Positions 41,233 to 50,538 of a stretch of 64,000 nt of DNA are shown in pieces. Each line of letters begins with the position of its first letter. Position 1 is the stretch's first letter. A program made the position numbers and the translations under genes. A model generated the notes under the pieces. That model did no database searches and had not been told where the DNA came from. It was given only the letters and a program-made list of their open reading frames with translations. Origin of the DNA: an uncultured Ruminococcus sp. (GTDB lineage: Bacteria > Bacillota > Clostridia > Oscillospirales > Ruminococcaceae). The stretch covers positions 1-64,000 of the forward strand of contig CANQVK010000012.1 of assembly GCA_947627275.1 (NCBI GenBank). Reading direction: 5' to 3'.

Positions 41233-41882
41233 GACTTCGTGCTACCTTTGAAAAAACTGGACGGGCAAAGTATATATCGCATCTCGATCTTAACCGCTGT
41301 ATGCTGAGGGTATTCCGCCGTTCAAAGCTGCCGGTGTGGTATACGGAGGGCTTTAATCCTCATCCCTACTACAGCTTCGCTCTTGCATTGTCTCTCGGAT
41401 TTGAGAGCAGATGCGAGATAATGGATTTCAATATCACCGATGACAATATGCCTTTGGAAGAAATTCGGGACAGGCTGAACGCTGTCATGCCCGAAGGTAT
41501 GGGAATAGTTGATATTGCTCTCCAGCAGAAGAAAATAACCGCTATAGCTAAGGCTGAGTACAGCTTTTCCCTTGCTTCGGAGGACTCGGCAGAACTTTTT
41601 GAAGCTGTCAGGCAGCTCATGGAACAGCCCAAGATACTTATTGAGAAAAAAACGAAAAAAGGCATGAAAACAGTCGATCTGAAACCCGATATGGAAATAC
41701 TCGGCTGCGAACTGAACGGAGGTTCGGTCGATATTGTCATGCGTCTGCCTGCCGGTACTCAGACGAATTACAATCCCATGCTTTTTGTCGAAGCTCTGAA
41801 AAAAAGCTGCTCTGTTACGTTTGAAACGGCGAATATCAGGCGTACAAAAATTTTATGCGGAAATAATGAAAAATTTTCTTGA
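41220..41882 (+). CDS. DUF2344 / TIGR03936 radical SAM partner protein
   Basis: A 220-residue protein. The family signature RATFEKTGRAKYISHLDLNRCMLRVFRRSKLPVWYTEGFNPHPYYSFALALSLGFES is complete at the N-terminus. It is the standard partner of the TIGR03960 radical SAM protein and overlaps its gene by 13 bases; the function is unknown. Last gene of the operon starting at 38791. Confidence 0.87.
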   Translation: MLLLRLRATFEKTGRAKYISHLDLNRCMLRVFRRSKLPVWYTEGFNPHPYYSFALALSLGFESRCEIMDFNITDDNMPLEEIRDRLNAVMPEGMGIVDIALQQKKITAIAKAEYSFSLASEDSAELFEAVRQLMEQPKILIEKKTKKGMKTVDLKPDMEILGCELNGGSVDIVMRLPAGTQTNYNPMLFVEALKKSCSVTFETANIRRTKILCGNNEKFS

Positions 41883-41888
41883 AAACAC

Positions 41889-41917
41889 TTGCAATTTAAA
41901 AAAAAGTATGATATAAT
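41889..41917 (+). promoter_or_regulatory. rplS promoter
   Basis: TTGCAA (41889-41894), 17 bp, TATAAT (41912-41917). It lies just after the DUF2344 stop and starts a leader of about 210 bases. Confidence 0.82.
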
Positions 41918-41924
41918 AATAAAG

Positions 41925-42130
41925 CATTTGTAATCCGTTCGGATTTTTGTCCGAATGAGGGTTAATGCCGAAAGACATTAAATCGAGCAGTCCGCTGTCC
42001 GTTTGACAGAAGTCAGGTCAAAGACCTCTTTATCAGGTATAAAGCGATGCTTCTGTGTTTTTCCGCTGCGGCGCAAAGCTGAAGCGCTGCGGAGGGTCGG
42101 GTATGAATGTTCGGAAATTTAGGAGGATTT
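41925..42130 (+). promoter_or_regulatory. structured 5' leader of rplS, possible L19 leader
   Basis: About 200 untranslated bases with several hairpins: TTCGGATTTTTGTCCGAA near 41939, AGGTCAAAGACCT near 42017, and a GC-rich CGCTGCGG pair near 42070-42095. Autoregulatory leaders of L19 genes are known in Firmicutes, so binding of L19 here is plausible but not proven by sequence reading. Confidence 0.55.
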
Positions 42131-42134
42131 TAAA

Positions 42135-42479
42135 ATGGATGCACTCAAGCTTATCAGCGAATCAAGCATGAAGGAAAACGCGCCTCAGTTCAACGTAGGC
42201 GATACCGTTAAGGTTCACGTACGTATCAAGGAAGGCGACAAGAGCCGTATTCAGGTTTTTGAGGGTACTGTTATTGCCAAGAAGCACGGCGGTATCTCCG
42301 AGACTTTCACTGTAAGACGTGTTGCTCACGGCTGCGGTATCGAGAGAGTTTTCCCCCTTCACTCGCCTGTTGTTGACAAGGTAGAGGTCGTAAGATACGG
42401 TAAGGTACGCCGTGCTAAGCTCTACTACCTCAGAGACAGAGTAGGTAAGGCTGCAAAGGTCAAGGAGCAGATTCGATAA
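42135..42479 (+). CDS. rplS: 50S ribosomal protein L19
   Basis: A 114-residue protein at the 30S-50S interface (bridge B8). The L19 signature [32 protein letters not shown] and [35 protein letters not shown] are present and length is normal. TTTAGGAGGATTTTAAA precedes the start. It has its own promoter and leader, and a terminator follows, so it is monocistronic. Confidence 0.98.
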   Translation: MDALKLISESSMKENAPQFNVGDTVKVHVRIKEGDKSRIQVFEGTVIAKKHGGISETFTVRRVAHGCGIERVFPLHSPVVDKVEVVRYGKVRRAKLYYLRDRVGKAAKVKEQIR

Positions 42480-42534
42480 GATTCTTTTGAGTTTGGGCTG
42501 CCGGAGTTTTCCGACAGCTTCAACTCCTATCCAT

Positions 42535-42557
42535 GGGGACTTAGCGTCCCTTTTTTG
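42535..42557 (+). terminator. rplS terminator
   Basis: GGGGAC and GTCCC around a short loop, followed by TTTTTT. A second small hairpin lies at about 42498-42519. Confidence 0.75.
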
Positions 42558-42581
42558 CTATACTTGCTTTTTAAGCAAAAT

Positions 42582-42631
42582 TACTGTCTGTAACTTCAGC
42601 GGAGATAGAATCGCTTAAGCTGTGGATAGTG
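42582..42631. mobile_element. 50-bp short copy of the 10-bp-TSD family
   Basis: TACTGTCTGTAACTTCAG and GCTTAAGCTGTGGATAGTG are the two ends with only about 15 bases between them. Flanking decamers TAAGCAAAAT and TAAGCTGAAT match at 8 of 10 positions. It stands between the rplS terminator and the first signal peptidase gene. Confidence 0.75.
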
Positions 42632-42687
42632 TAAGCTGAATTTTGCTGCAAGGTATATATATTGAGGAACAGTGAGGACTTCTTATA

Positions 42688-43443
42688 ATGGAAGAAAATA
42701 AAGATACCATTGAAAAAAAAGAGCTTGAAGAAAACAATGCGCAAGCTGAAGAAAATACCGACGCCGCAGATCCTGAAAAGGCGGAAAACGGCGGCGATAC
42801 CGAGAAGAAGGGAAATATCGTCAGGGATATTGTGGAAATTGCTGAATCCACACTGATAACAGTATTCGTTATCGTTCTGATCTTTACTTTTATTCTGCAT
42901 CCCGTTAATATTGTCGGACGATCTATGGTCCCTACCCTTAACAGCTCCTATGAGGGCGTGCGCGCCGAAAATAACGAGACTGACAAGGTTCTTATGAACA
43001 CCGTGTTCTTCAATGTCAAATACGGCGATATTCTTGTAATTGACAAGGATAAGAACTATCTTCTTGACGAAAACGGCAACGTCTACGAACCGACGCTTGA
43101 TCCGCCCATCAACGAGTGCATAATCAAGAGAGTTATTGCCGTAGGCGGTCAGACTGTCGATCTCAGGGACGGCAAGGTCTACGTTGACGGCGAAGCTCTG
43201 AACGAACCTTACATAGCCGAAAACTCCACTACGGACGATCTCGGCGCATTTACGGGACAGTACCCTGTTACAGTTCCCGAGGGTTATTATTTTGTTATGG
43301 GCGATAACCGCAACCACTCGACAGACAGTCGTGCAAGAAGCGTAGGTCTTGTAAAGAAAGACCAGATATACGGCAAGGCTATTGTAAAGTATTCTCCTCT
43401 TGACGAATTTGACATTCTTACAGACTCATGGAAGGGTGACTGA
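42688..43443 (+). CDS. lepB: signal peptidase I
   Basis: A 251-residue type I signal peptidase that removes signal peptides outside the membrane. An acidic cytoplasmic N-terminus (about 50 residues, Glu/Asn/Ala-rich) precedes one membrane helix (residues 55-73). The Ser-Lys dyad is S79 in VGRSMVPT and K147 in IIKRVIAVGG; MGDNRNHSTDSR is the box E motif. The first of two tandem signal peptidase genes, five bases before the second. The unusual acidic tail is absent from the second copy. Confidence 0.93.
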   Translation: MEENKDTIEKKELEENNAQAEENTDAADPEKAENGGDTEKKGNIVRDIVEIAESTLITVFVIVLIFTFILHPVNIVGRSMVPTLNSSYEGVRAENNETDKVLMNTVFFNVKYGDILVIDKDKNYLLDENGNVYEPTLDPPINECIIKRVIAVGGQTVDLRDGKVYVDGEALNEPYIAENSTTDDLGAFTGQYPVTVPEGYYFVMGDNRNHSTDSRARSVGLVKKDQIYGKAIVKYSPLDEFDILTDSWKGD

Positions 43444-43447
43444 TAAC

Positions 43448-44026
43448 TTGAAAAAGTCCGTTTCAGCTTCTGTTTTTGGCTTTATCGGGCAGCTTATAAC
43501 TACGCTGTTTGTTATGAGCCTGATTTTTACATATTGTCTCAGGATCGTTGACGTTCAGGGAGAATCAATGGAAAATACGCTTCTTCATGAGGACAGGGTG
43601 ATAATCGGTCTGCTGTATGACAAACCGAAAGCAGGGGATATTGCCGTCATTCAGTCGGACGAGGCTGTTACGCTCAGCGCCGACGGCGTTCTTGAATTTG
43701 GAGAAGGCGTTCACAAGTCCGTAATAAAGAGGATAATTGCCTGCGAAGGACAAACTGTTGACATAGATTTTGATTCGGGCGTTGTTTATGTGGACGGCGA
43801 AAGGCTGAAAGAGGATTATGTAACTCTCGGTATGACGCATATTGACGAGGGGGCGTTTACGGGACAGTATCCTGTGACCGTTCCGAACGGATATGTTTTT
43901 GTTATGGGGGATAACCGTCCCGTTTCAATGGACAGCCGTTCGGATAAGATAGGCTTTGTTTCCGAGGAAAGTATAACGGGCAAGGTTCTGATAAGAATTT
44001 CTCCGAAAATAGGTTTTGTCGAATAG
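43448..44026 (+). CDS. lepB: signal peptidase I, second copy
   Basis: A 192-residue type I signal peptidase. The TTG at 43448 is taken as start because AAGGGTG lies nine bases upstream; earlier in-frame starts lie inside the previous gene. One membrane helix (about 14-33), S40 in QGESMENT and K94 in VIKRIIACEGQ form the dyad, and MGDNRPVSMDSR is box E. Together with the upstream gene it gives the cell two enzymes of likely different substrate preference, useful for an organism that exports many dockerin enzymes. It runs on into rbgA, nine bases away. Confidence 0.92.
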   Translation: MKKSVSASVFGFIGQLITTLFVMSLIFTYCLRIVDVQGESMENTLLHEDRVIIGLLYDKPKAGDIAVIQSDEAVTLSADGVLEFGEGVHKSVIKRIIACEGQTVDIDFDSGVVYVDGERLKEDYVTLGMTHIDEGAFTGQYPVTVPNGYVFVMGDNRPVSMDSRSDKIGFVSEESITGKVLIRISPKIGFVE

Positions 44027-44035
44027 GAGGATAAT

Positions 44036-44911
44036 TTGGATAATATTGATATGAAGGCGATACAATGGTTTCCGGGTCATATGGCAAAGACGCGCCGCGC
44101 CATAACGGGAAATCTTAAGCTTGTTGACGCCGTGGCGGAGCTTATTGACGCACGTACTCCCATGAGCAGCCGGAATCCCGAGATCGACAGCATGACCGCT
44201 TCAAAACCGAGGATCGTACTGCTGAATAAATGCGACCTTGCAGACAGCAATGCAACGTCAGCTTGGATAAATTATTTAAAAAAAGATAACGTTACGGCTC
44301 TTGCCGTTGACTGTAAGTCGGGAAAGGGCATAAATAAGCTGCTCCCCACTCTGAAAGCTACTGTTTTAAAGGAGCTTATGGAGAAACGTGAGAAAAACGG
44401 CATGTCGGGAGCGCCGATACGTCTTATGATACTCGGTATACCTAATGTCGGCAAAAGCTCGCTAATCAACCGTCTTGCAGGCGGAAAAAGGGCTAAGGTC
44501 GAGGATCGCCCCGGCGTTACAAGGACTAAGCAGTGGGTTAAGCTTAAGGATAATACGGAGCTTCTGGATATGCCCGGCGTGCTGTGGCCTAAGTTTGAGG
44601 ATCAGTCCGCCGCAGTCCGCCTTGCTTTTACAGGGGCGATAAGCGACGATATTCTCGATATTGAGACGCTTGCCATGAAGCTTCTTGTGTTCCTTTCCGA
44701 AAGCTATCCGCAGGCGCTTATTGAAAGATACAAAATTGAGTTTAATGATGCGGACGACGGTCTTTCTCTGCTTGAAAAGGTTGGAAAAAAGCGTGGAATG
44801 GTAATTTCTGGCGGTGAAATAAATACCGAGCGTGCAGCGATCACTGTGCTTGATGAATTCAGAAGCGGCAGGCTGGGACGAATAACGCTGGAGTTGCCCG
44901 AGGTGAAATAA
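44036..44911 (+). CDS. rbgA: ribosome biogenesis GTPase RbgA (YlqF)
   Basis: A 291-residue circularly permuted GTPase needed for late assembly of the 50S subunit. The permuted order is seen: LLNKCDLAD (G4, near residue 62) comes before GIPNVGKSSLINRL (G1, near 139) and DMPGV (G3). The early WFPGHMAKTRRA motif and a C-terminal RNA-binding region complete it. TTG at 44036 follows GGAGGATAAT; an ATG five codons later is the alternative. It is in one run with the signal peptidases, rnhB and yraN. Confidence 0.95.
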   Translation: MDNIDMKAIQWFPGHMAKTRRAITGNLKLVDAVAELIDARTPMSSRNPEIDSMTASKPRIVLLNKCDLADSNATSAWINYLKKDNVTALAVDCKSGKGINKLLPTLKATVLKELMEKREKNGMSGAPIRLMILGIPNVGKSSLINRLAGGKRAKVEDRPGVTRTKQWVKLKDNTELLDMPGVLWPKFEDQSAAVRLAFTGAISDDILDIETLAMKLLVFLSESYPQALIERYKIEFNDADDGLSLLEKVGKKRGMVISGGEINTERAAITVLDEFRSGRLGRITLELPEVK

Positions 44912-44912
44912 T

Positions 44913-45548
44913 ATGGCGCGTATTATCCTGCATAAGGAGCTTTTTGATTACGATAAGGAACGGCGGAAAACAGCCCCCGTTATCTGCGGTGTTGACGAGG
45001 CGGGGCGAGGACCTCTTGCAGGCGATGTTTACGCCGCCGCTGTCGTTCTTAATAATGATATTCTTGTAGATTATCTTAACGACAGCAAAAAGATCTCGGA
45101 GACTCGCCGTGAAAAGCTCTATGATGAAATTATCGAAAAGGCGGACGCTTATTGCGTTTCCGCTGCGTCCGTAGCGGAAATAGACAAGATGAATATTCTT
45201 CAGGCGACCATGCTTGCTATGAAGCGTGCAGTTGAAGGTCTTGGCGTAACGCCCGATCTTGCTCTTGTGGACGGAAATCGTCTGCCGGAGCTGGAATGTC
45301 CTGCCGAGTGCGTTATAAAGGGAGACGCCTTGTCCGCTTCTATCGCAGCCGCTTCGGTGCTTGCAAAGGTTTCACGAGATCGTTACATGCGGGAGATCGC
45401 TGAAAAGTATCCGCTCTACCGCTTTGAAAAACACAAGGGCTACGGAACAAAGCTTCATTGCGATATGCTGAAAAAATACGGAGCAAGCGAAGTCCACAGA
45501 AAAACATTTTTGAAAAAAATTCTCGGTGACAGCGATGAACAGCGTTGA
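44913..45548 (+). CDS. rnhB: ribonuclease HII
   Basis: A 211-residue enzyme that cuts RNA in RNA-DNA hybrids and at single ribonucleotides. The active-site region CGVDEAGRGPLAGDVYAAAVVL (from about residue 24) has the Asp-Glu pair; DSKKISETRRE and the later LALVDGNRLPELEC and AAASVLAKVSRDRYM blocks follow. It starts one base after the rbgA stop and overlaps yraN by 14 bases; rbgA-rnhB-yraN is a conserved Firmicutes order. Confidence 0.95.
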   Translation: MARIILHKELFDYDKERRKTAPVICGVDEAGRGPLAGDVYAAAVVLNNDILVDYLNDSKKISETRREKLYDEIIEKADAYCVSAASVAEIDKMNILQATMLAMKRAVEGLGVTPDLALVDGNRLPELECPAECVIKGDALSASIAAASVLAKVSRDRYMREIAEKYPLYRFEKHKGYGTKLHCDMLKKYGASEVHRKTFLKKILGDSDEQR

Positions 45549-45903
45549 GATAGGCTGTATCGGCGAAGATTCCGTATGCGCTTACCTTATTAAAATGGGG
45601 TACGAAATTGTCGAACGCAACTATCGCATACGGGGCGGCGAAATTGATATTATTGCCGTTAATTCGGATTATATCGCCTTTGTCGAGGTAAAGTCCCGTA
45701 ATCCTCACAGCATGGTCGGCGGCTTTGAAGCCGTGAACAGGCGTAAAAAGGGGCTTATTATAAAAACTGCGGAGGATTTTTGCCGTAAGCACCCAAATAT
45801 GCTCCAGCCGAGGTATGACATCGCTCAGGTGACGATCTCGGGGAACAGGGTCATCGGCATTGACTATATTCAAAATGCTTATGATACCACGGATTTTCTG
45901 TGA
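45535..45903 (+). CDS. YraN family (UPF0102) endonuclease-like protein
   Basis: A 122-residue protein with the nuclease-like core GEDSVCAYLIKMGYEIVERNYRIRGGEIDIIAVNSDYIAFVEVKSRN. The E-x-D and E-x-K pattern (GEIDII, FVEVKSR) is that of the PD-(D/E)XK fold; the function is not established. ATG 45535 is chosen, with GGTGA upstream; a GTG three codons earlier is possible. It overlaps rnhB. Confidence 0.88.
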   Translation: MNSVEIGCIGEDSVCAYLIKMGYEIVERNYRIRGGEIDIIAVNSDYIAFVEVKSRNPHSMVGGFEAVNRRKKGLIIKTAEDFCRKHPNMLQPRYDIAQVTISGNRVIGIDYIQNAYDTTDFL

Positions 45904-45942
45904 TCTGCGGTGTATGGCGACTATATTTAAAAGGGTGATCAT

Positions 45943-47436
45943 ATGTTTTACAACAGTACACGAAACAGCGGAGTAAAGGTCAGCAGCGCCGAGGCTATTA
46001 CTCAGGGAATATCGGCTGAGGGCGGACTTTTTGTTCCCGAGAGCGTTCCCGAGCTTACGCTTGATGAGATCAAGGCGGTCGGCGATATGAAGTATGCCGA
46101 CAGAGCGGCTTTTGTTTTCTCCAAGTTCCTTACGGACTTTACGGAGGCTGAGATTCACTACTGTACCGATAATGCCTATTCCGACAGAAATTTCGAGACG
46201 GAGAGCATTGCGGAGATCGCTCATCTCTTTGACGGTACATATATGCTGGAGCTTTGGCACGGACCGACCTGCGCTTTCAAGGATATGGCGCTCCAGATCC
46301 TGCCGTATTTCCTGACAACTTCGGCTAAGAAAATAAATCTTGACAAAAAGATAGTCATTCTCGTTGCGACTTCCGGCGATACGGGAAAGGCTGCTCTTGA
46401 AGGCTTCAAGGACGTTGAGGGAACTTCTATCCTCGTTTTCTATCCCGAGGACGGCGTAAGCCCCATGCAGAAGCGTCAGATGAAAACTCAGGAGGGCGGA
46501 AACGTCGGCGTTTGCGCTATCAAGGGAAATTTTGACGACTGTCAGAACGGTGTTAAGGCTATTTTCACAGACGGCGACGTAAAATCCGCACTTGACAAAA
46601 ACGGAATGATGTTTTCTTCCGCAAATTCCATTAACTGGGGACGCCTTGTACCTCAGATAGTTTATTACGTTTCAGCTTATGCGGAACTTGTCAAGGACGA
46701 GGAGATCGCTCTCGGCGAGAAGATAAACATTGTTGTTCCGACGGGAAATTTCGGCAATATCCTTGCGGCTTATTACGCTAAGCATATGGGAGTTCCAGTA
46801 AACAAGCTCATCTGCGCTTCAAATATAAACAATGTTCTTACGGACTTTATAAATACGGGCGTTTACGACAGAAACAGGCAGTTCCATGCAACTGTTTCGC
46901 CGTCTATGGATATACTTATTTCAAGCAACCTCGAAAGACTTTTATATCTTATGTCCGGCAAAAACGACGCTGTTATTAACGACTGGTTCGGCAAGCTTGC
47001 GTCTGAGGGAAAATACGAGGTAACCGATGATGTCAAGGCAAAGCTGAAAGACGAATTCTGCGCAGGCTTCTGCGATGACGATCAGACCAAGGCGACTATC
47101 CATGACATTTACGAGAAGTATTCCTATACGTGCGATACTCATACGGCTGTCGCTGTCAAGGTATACAACGATTATAAGGCTTCAACAGGCGACGAGACAA
47201 AGACCGTTATCGCTTCTACGGCAAGTCCGTATAAGTTCTCGGCGGCAGTTCTCGAGGCTCTTGAGGGCGGCAAGTCAGATATTGACGAATACGCAAAGGT
47301 AGACCGTATTGCGGAGCTTTCGGACATTCCTGTACCCGCAGCTCTTGCCGATTTGAAGAACAAGCCCGAAAGATTCAGCGATGTGATCGGGAAATCTGAA
47401 CAGAAGGGCTATGTTCTCAATTCGCTCGGACTCTGA
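45943..47436 (+). CDS. thrC: threonine synthase
   Basis: A 497-residue PLP enzyme that makes threonine from O-phosphohomoserine. The PLP lysine is K113 in GPTCAFKDMALQ. LVATSGDTGKAALEGFKDV, FYPEDGVSPMQKRQM, and VPTGNFGNILAAYYAK are typical. The length corresponds to the longer (fungal/E. coli-like) class. AAAGGGTGATCAT precedes the start. Its last base is the first base of the next gene. The ThrH-like gene at 20990 could serve the same pathway but is far away. Confidence 0.95.
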   Translation: MFYNSTRNSGVKVSSAEAITQGISAEGGLFVPESVPELTLDEIKAVGDMKYADRAAFVFSKFLTDFTEAEIHYCTDNAYSDRNFETESIAEIAHLFDGTYMLELWHGPTCAFKDMALQILPYFLTTSAKKINLDKKIVILVATSGDTGKAALEGFKDVEGTSILVFYPEDGVSPMQKRQMKTQEGGNVGVCAIKGNFDDCQNGVKAIFTDGDVKSALDKNGMMFSSANSINWGRLVPQIVYYVSAYAELVKDEEIALGEKINIVVPTGNFGNILAAYYAKHMGVPVNKLICASNINNVLTDFINTGVYDRNRQFHATVSPSMDILISSNLERLLYLMSGKNDAVINDWFGKLASEGKYEVTDDVKAKLKDEFCAGFCDDDQTKATIHDIYEKYSYTCDTHTAVAVKVYNDYKASTGDETKTVIASTASPYKFSAAVLEALEGGKSDIDEYAKVDRIAELSDIPVPAALADLKNKPERFSDVIGKSEQKGYVLNSLGL

Positions 47437-48128
47437 TGAGCTTATATGTTATGGGCGACCTGCATCTGTGTTTCGGCGCTCCCGATAAGACGATGAGCAT
47501 ATTTGCAGGCTGGGACGATTATCAGGAAAAGATCAGGGAAAACTGGCTGAACACCGTAAGCGCAGGCGATACTATCGTGCTTGCAGGAGATATATCGTGG
47601 GGAATGTCCCTACAGCAGGCGCTTCCCGACTTTGAGTTTATCCATAAGCTGCCGGGGCAGAAGATCATCCTTAAGGGAAACCACGATTACTGGTGGGTGA
47701 CCATGAAGAAAATGGAGGATTTTTTTACGGAGAACGGCTTCGATACGATAAAGATACTGCATAACAATCATTACGCTTACGGTGAATACGGCATCTGCGG
47801 AACGCGCGGCTGGGTAAACATGCCCGGCGAAACGCAGGACGAAAAGGTGCTGCACCGAGAAGTGCAGCGTCTTGAAACCTCGATAAAGTCGGCTCTCGAC
47901 GCAAAGCTTGAGCCTATGGTATTTATGCACTATCCGCCTATTTTTGCCTCGAATTTCAACTATGATATACTTGAGATCCTTTACCGCTATAATATAAAGG
48001 ACTGCTACTACGGTCACGTTCACGGTCGTTCGGCTCACGGACTGTGCGTTACCAATACCTATGACGATATAAACTTTCATCTTATTTCAGGTGATTATTT
48101 ACAGTTTATGCCGGAGAAGGTGCTGTAG
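47436..48128 (+). CDS. metallophosphoesterase
   Basis: A 230-residue calcineurin-like phosphoesterase. Metal-binding motifs are GDLHLCF (D8, H10), GDISWGM, GNHDYWW, and the later VFMHYPPIF and GHVHGRSAHG. Substrate unknown; small cytoplasmic relatives act on nucleotides or phosphodiesters. It overlaps the thrC stop by one base and is probably cotranscribed. Confidence 0.85.
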   Translation: MSLYVMGDLHLCFGAPDKTMSIFAGWDDYQEKIRENWLNTVSAGDTIVLAGDISWGMSLQQALPDFEFIHKLPGQKIILKGNHDYWWVTMKKMEDFFTENGFDTIKILHNNHYAYGEYGICGTRGWVNMPGETQDEKVLHREVQRLETSIKSALDAKLEPMVFMHYPPIFASNFNYDILEILYRYNIKDCYYGHVHGRSAHGLCVTNTYDDINFHLISGDYLQFMPEKVL

Positions 48129-48288
48129 AATTGTGAGATGTGTAGAAGTATTCAAATAGTGTAGAAATATTTTTTGAAATATGGTATAATATTCCTGTTA
48201 TGTTTTGAAAAACAATGCTTTCAGGCTTCCTTAGCTGAGATCATGTTTTAAAATATGTATAATATAGATAGATATATGGAGGATCGTT

Positions 48289-49593
48289 ATGTTAAAATCA
48301 TCAAACAAAACAGATGTGAACACTACCGAGCTTGTCATCAGTGTTGACGGCGAAGCTTTTGAGGCTGCTGTTGAGAAAGAATATCAGCGTCAGAGAAAGA
48401 ATATCCAGATCAAGGGATTCAGAAAGGGCAAGGTTCCGAGAAAGCTTGCCGAAAAGGAATTCGGTGAGGGCGCATTCTACGAGGGCGCTATCAATATGCT
48501 CCTCGGACCTGAGCTTGACGCCGCTATCGCCGAGACAGGCATAGTCCTCGTTGACAGACCTAATGTTGAAGTAACTTCCGTTGATAAGGAAAATGGCGTA
48601 GAGCTTAAAGTAATATGCGTCACTAAGCCCGTTATCGAAATTTCAGACTACAAGGGTATAAAGGCTGCGAAAATCGTCAAGGATATTACAGACGAGGATG
48701 TTGACAGGCAGATCGACATCATCAGAAAGAAGAATGCGCGTATCGTTTCGGTTGACGACAGAGCAGCTCAGATGGACGATGAAGTTATCATCGACTTCGA
48801 GGGATTCTTCGGAGATGAGGCGTTTGAAGGCGGAAAGGGCGAGGATCATCCCCTTAAGCTCGGCAGCGGTCAGTTTATCCCCGGCTTCGAGGATCAGATA
48901 GTTGGTCACAATATAGGCGATGAATTTGACGTTGTTGTAACGTTCCCCGAGAATTACCACATGGCGGATTACGCAGGCAAGGAAGCTGTATTCAAGACAA
49001 AGCTCAAGGCTATCAGCTATGAGGAGCTTCCCGAGATAGACGATGAGCTTATCAAGGACTCTACGGAGTTCGATTCCGTTGACGAGTACAAGTCTGATAT
49101 ACGTGCAAAGCTGGAGGACGCTTCCGTAAAGCAGGCTGAAGCTGCTTTTGACAACGCTGTTCTTGAAGCTGTCATAAGCAAGGTGGATTCTCCTATTCCC
49201 AATTGTATGTTCGAGCAGAGAATAGACGAGCTTATCGGTGCGTTTGACCGTCAGCTCCAGCAGCAGGGCATGAACCTCAAACTTTACTGCCAGTACACAG
49301 GCATGGACGAGGCATCTATGAGAGAGACCTACAGAGAGCGTGCAGAGAGCGAGGTCAAGCTCAGACTTGCTCTTGAAAAGATCGCCGAGCTTGAGAACAT
49401 CGAGATCTCTGATGATGAACTCAACAACAGCCTCGGTGAGATCGCCGCTGCAAACAACGTTGATATTGCTACAGTCAGAAGAGTTATTTCTGTTGACGAC
49501 TTCGTAATGGATATGAAGGTCCAGAAGGCTGTAGAGCTTGTCAAGGAAAGCGCGGTCGTTGACAATTCCGCAGCAGAGGGATCTGCTGAATAA
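48289..49593 (+). CDS. tig: trigger factor
   Basis: A 434-residue ribosome-bound chaperone. The ribosome-binding signature GFRKGKVPRKLAEKEFG is near residue 43. The FKBP-type prolyl isomerase domain (about 150-240) has DDEVIIDFEGFFGDEAFEGGKGEDHPLKLGSGQFIPGFEDQIVG, and the helical C-terminal domain follows. GGAGGATCGTT precedes the start. A terminator and an inserted element separate it from clpP, the usual neighbour. Confidence 0.96.
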   Translation: MLKSSNKTDVNTTELVISVDGEAFEAAVEKEYQRQRKNIQIKGFRKGKVPRKLAEKEFGEGAFYEGAINMLLGPELDAAIAETGIVLVDRPNVEVTSVDKENGVELKVICVTKPVIEISDYKGIKAAKIVKDITDEDVDRQIDIIRKKNARIVSVDDRAAQMDDEVIIDFEGFFGDEAFEGGKGEDHPLKLGSGQFIPGFEDQIVGHNIGDEFDVVVTFPENYHMADYAGKEAVFKTKLKAISYEELPEIDDELIKDSTEFDSVDEYKSDIRAKLEDASVKQAEAAFDNAVLEAVISKVDSPIPNCMFEQRIDELIGAFDRQLQQQGMNLKLYCQYTGMDEASMRETYRERAESEVKLRLALEKIAELENIEISDDELNNSLGEIAAANNVDIATVRRVISVDDFVMDMKVQKAVELVKESAVVDNSAAEGSAE

Positions 49594-49615
49594 GCACAGA
49601 TATAGATACATACTA

Positions 49616-49646
49616 CTGTCCCGTCTGTTACGGGACAGCAGTTTTT
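49616..49646 (+). terminator. tig terminator
   Basis: CTGTCCCGT and ACGGGACAG around CTGTT, followed by CAGTTTTT. Confidence 0.88.
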
Positions 49647-49668
49647 AACAGAACTGTTTTAAAATCTT

Positions 49669-49895
49669 TATCGTAACTTAAGCAGGGGGACTCTGTCCCC
49701 CTGCACCCCCTGCCAAAGGGGTGACCCCTTTGGAATCTCTGTTGTCGTAAATTTACCTGTATAAAGCAGCCTTATTTATTTGTAAATTTAAGTTTATGTT
49801 GCTTTATACAGGAAAATTTACGATATTGAGTTCTAAGAGTTACCTCTTTAACAGAAAATAATGGGCGGCAGAAACCTCTTAAGTTATAGACAGTG
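49669..49895. mobile_element. MITE, 10-bp-TSD family, 228-bp-type copy between tig and clpP
   Basis: In opposite orientation to 29560-29790 but with the same interior (GGGGGACTCTGTCCCCC, CCAAAGGGGTGACCCCTTTGG, and the long CGTAAATTT..GCTTTATACAGG arm). The right end CTTAAGTTATAGACAGTG is good; the left end is worn. The flanking decamers GTTTTAAAAT and ATTTTATAAC match only in part. Confidence 0.85.
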
Positions 49896-49941
49896 ATTTT
49901 ATAACAGGTCTAATAATTACAATATGAAAGGGCGATGAATT

Positions 49942-50529
49942 ATGAGCTTTATTCCTTATGTTGTTGAACAGACCAGCCGCGGAGAACGTTCCTATGACAT
50001 CTTCTCACGTCTGCTGAATGACAGGATCATTATGCTTTCGGATCAGGTCAGCGATACTTCGGCAAGTCTTGTTGTTGCGCAGCTGCTTTTCCTTGAAAGT
50101 CAGGACACAGAAAAGGATATTTCCCTGTATATCAACTCTCCCGGAGGCTCTATCACTGCGGGAATGGCTATATATGATACAATGCAGTACATTAAGTGCG
50201 ATGTTTCAACTATCTGTATCGGTATGGCGGCATCTATGGGAGCGTTTCTTCTTGCTGCGGGAGCTAAGGGCAAACGATTCGCCCTTCCGAACAGCGAGAT
50301 ACTGATACATCAGCCGCTTATTTCGGGCGGTCTCGGCGGTCAGTGTACCGATATTAAGATCCATTCCGACCATTTGGTCAGAACACGCCGCAAGATGAAT
50401 GAACTGCTTGCTCTCAATACAGGCAAGTCCATCGAGCAGGTAGAAGCAGATACGGAGCGCGATAACTATCTTACCGCTCAGGAGGCAATGGCTTACGGTA
50501 TAGTTGATAAGGTTATTGAGAAAAGGTAG
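49942..50529 (+). CDS. clpP: ATP-dependent Clp protease proteolytic subunit
   Basis: ClpP, 195 residues, forms the 14-mer protease chamber. The triad is S98 ([11 protein letters not shown]), H123 (ILIHQPL) and D174 ([12 protein letters not shown]). [22 protein letters not shown] is typical. GAAAGGGCGATGAATT precedes the start. The clpX gene begins nine bases after the stop, so the protease and its unfoldase are cotranscribed. Confidence 0.97.
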   Translation: MSFIPYVVEQTSRGERSYDIFSRLLNDRIIMLSDQVSDTSASLVVAQLLFLESQDTEKDISLYINSPGGSITAGMAIYDTMQYIKCDVSTICIGMAASMGAFLLAAGAKGKRFALPNSEILIHQPLISGGLGGQCTDIKIHSDHLVRTRRKMNELLALNTGKSIEQVEADTERDNYLTAQEAMAYGIVDKVIEKR

Positions 50530-50538
50530 GTTCATTGA

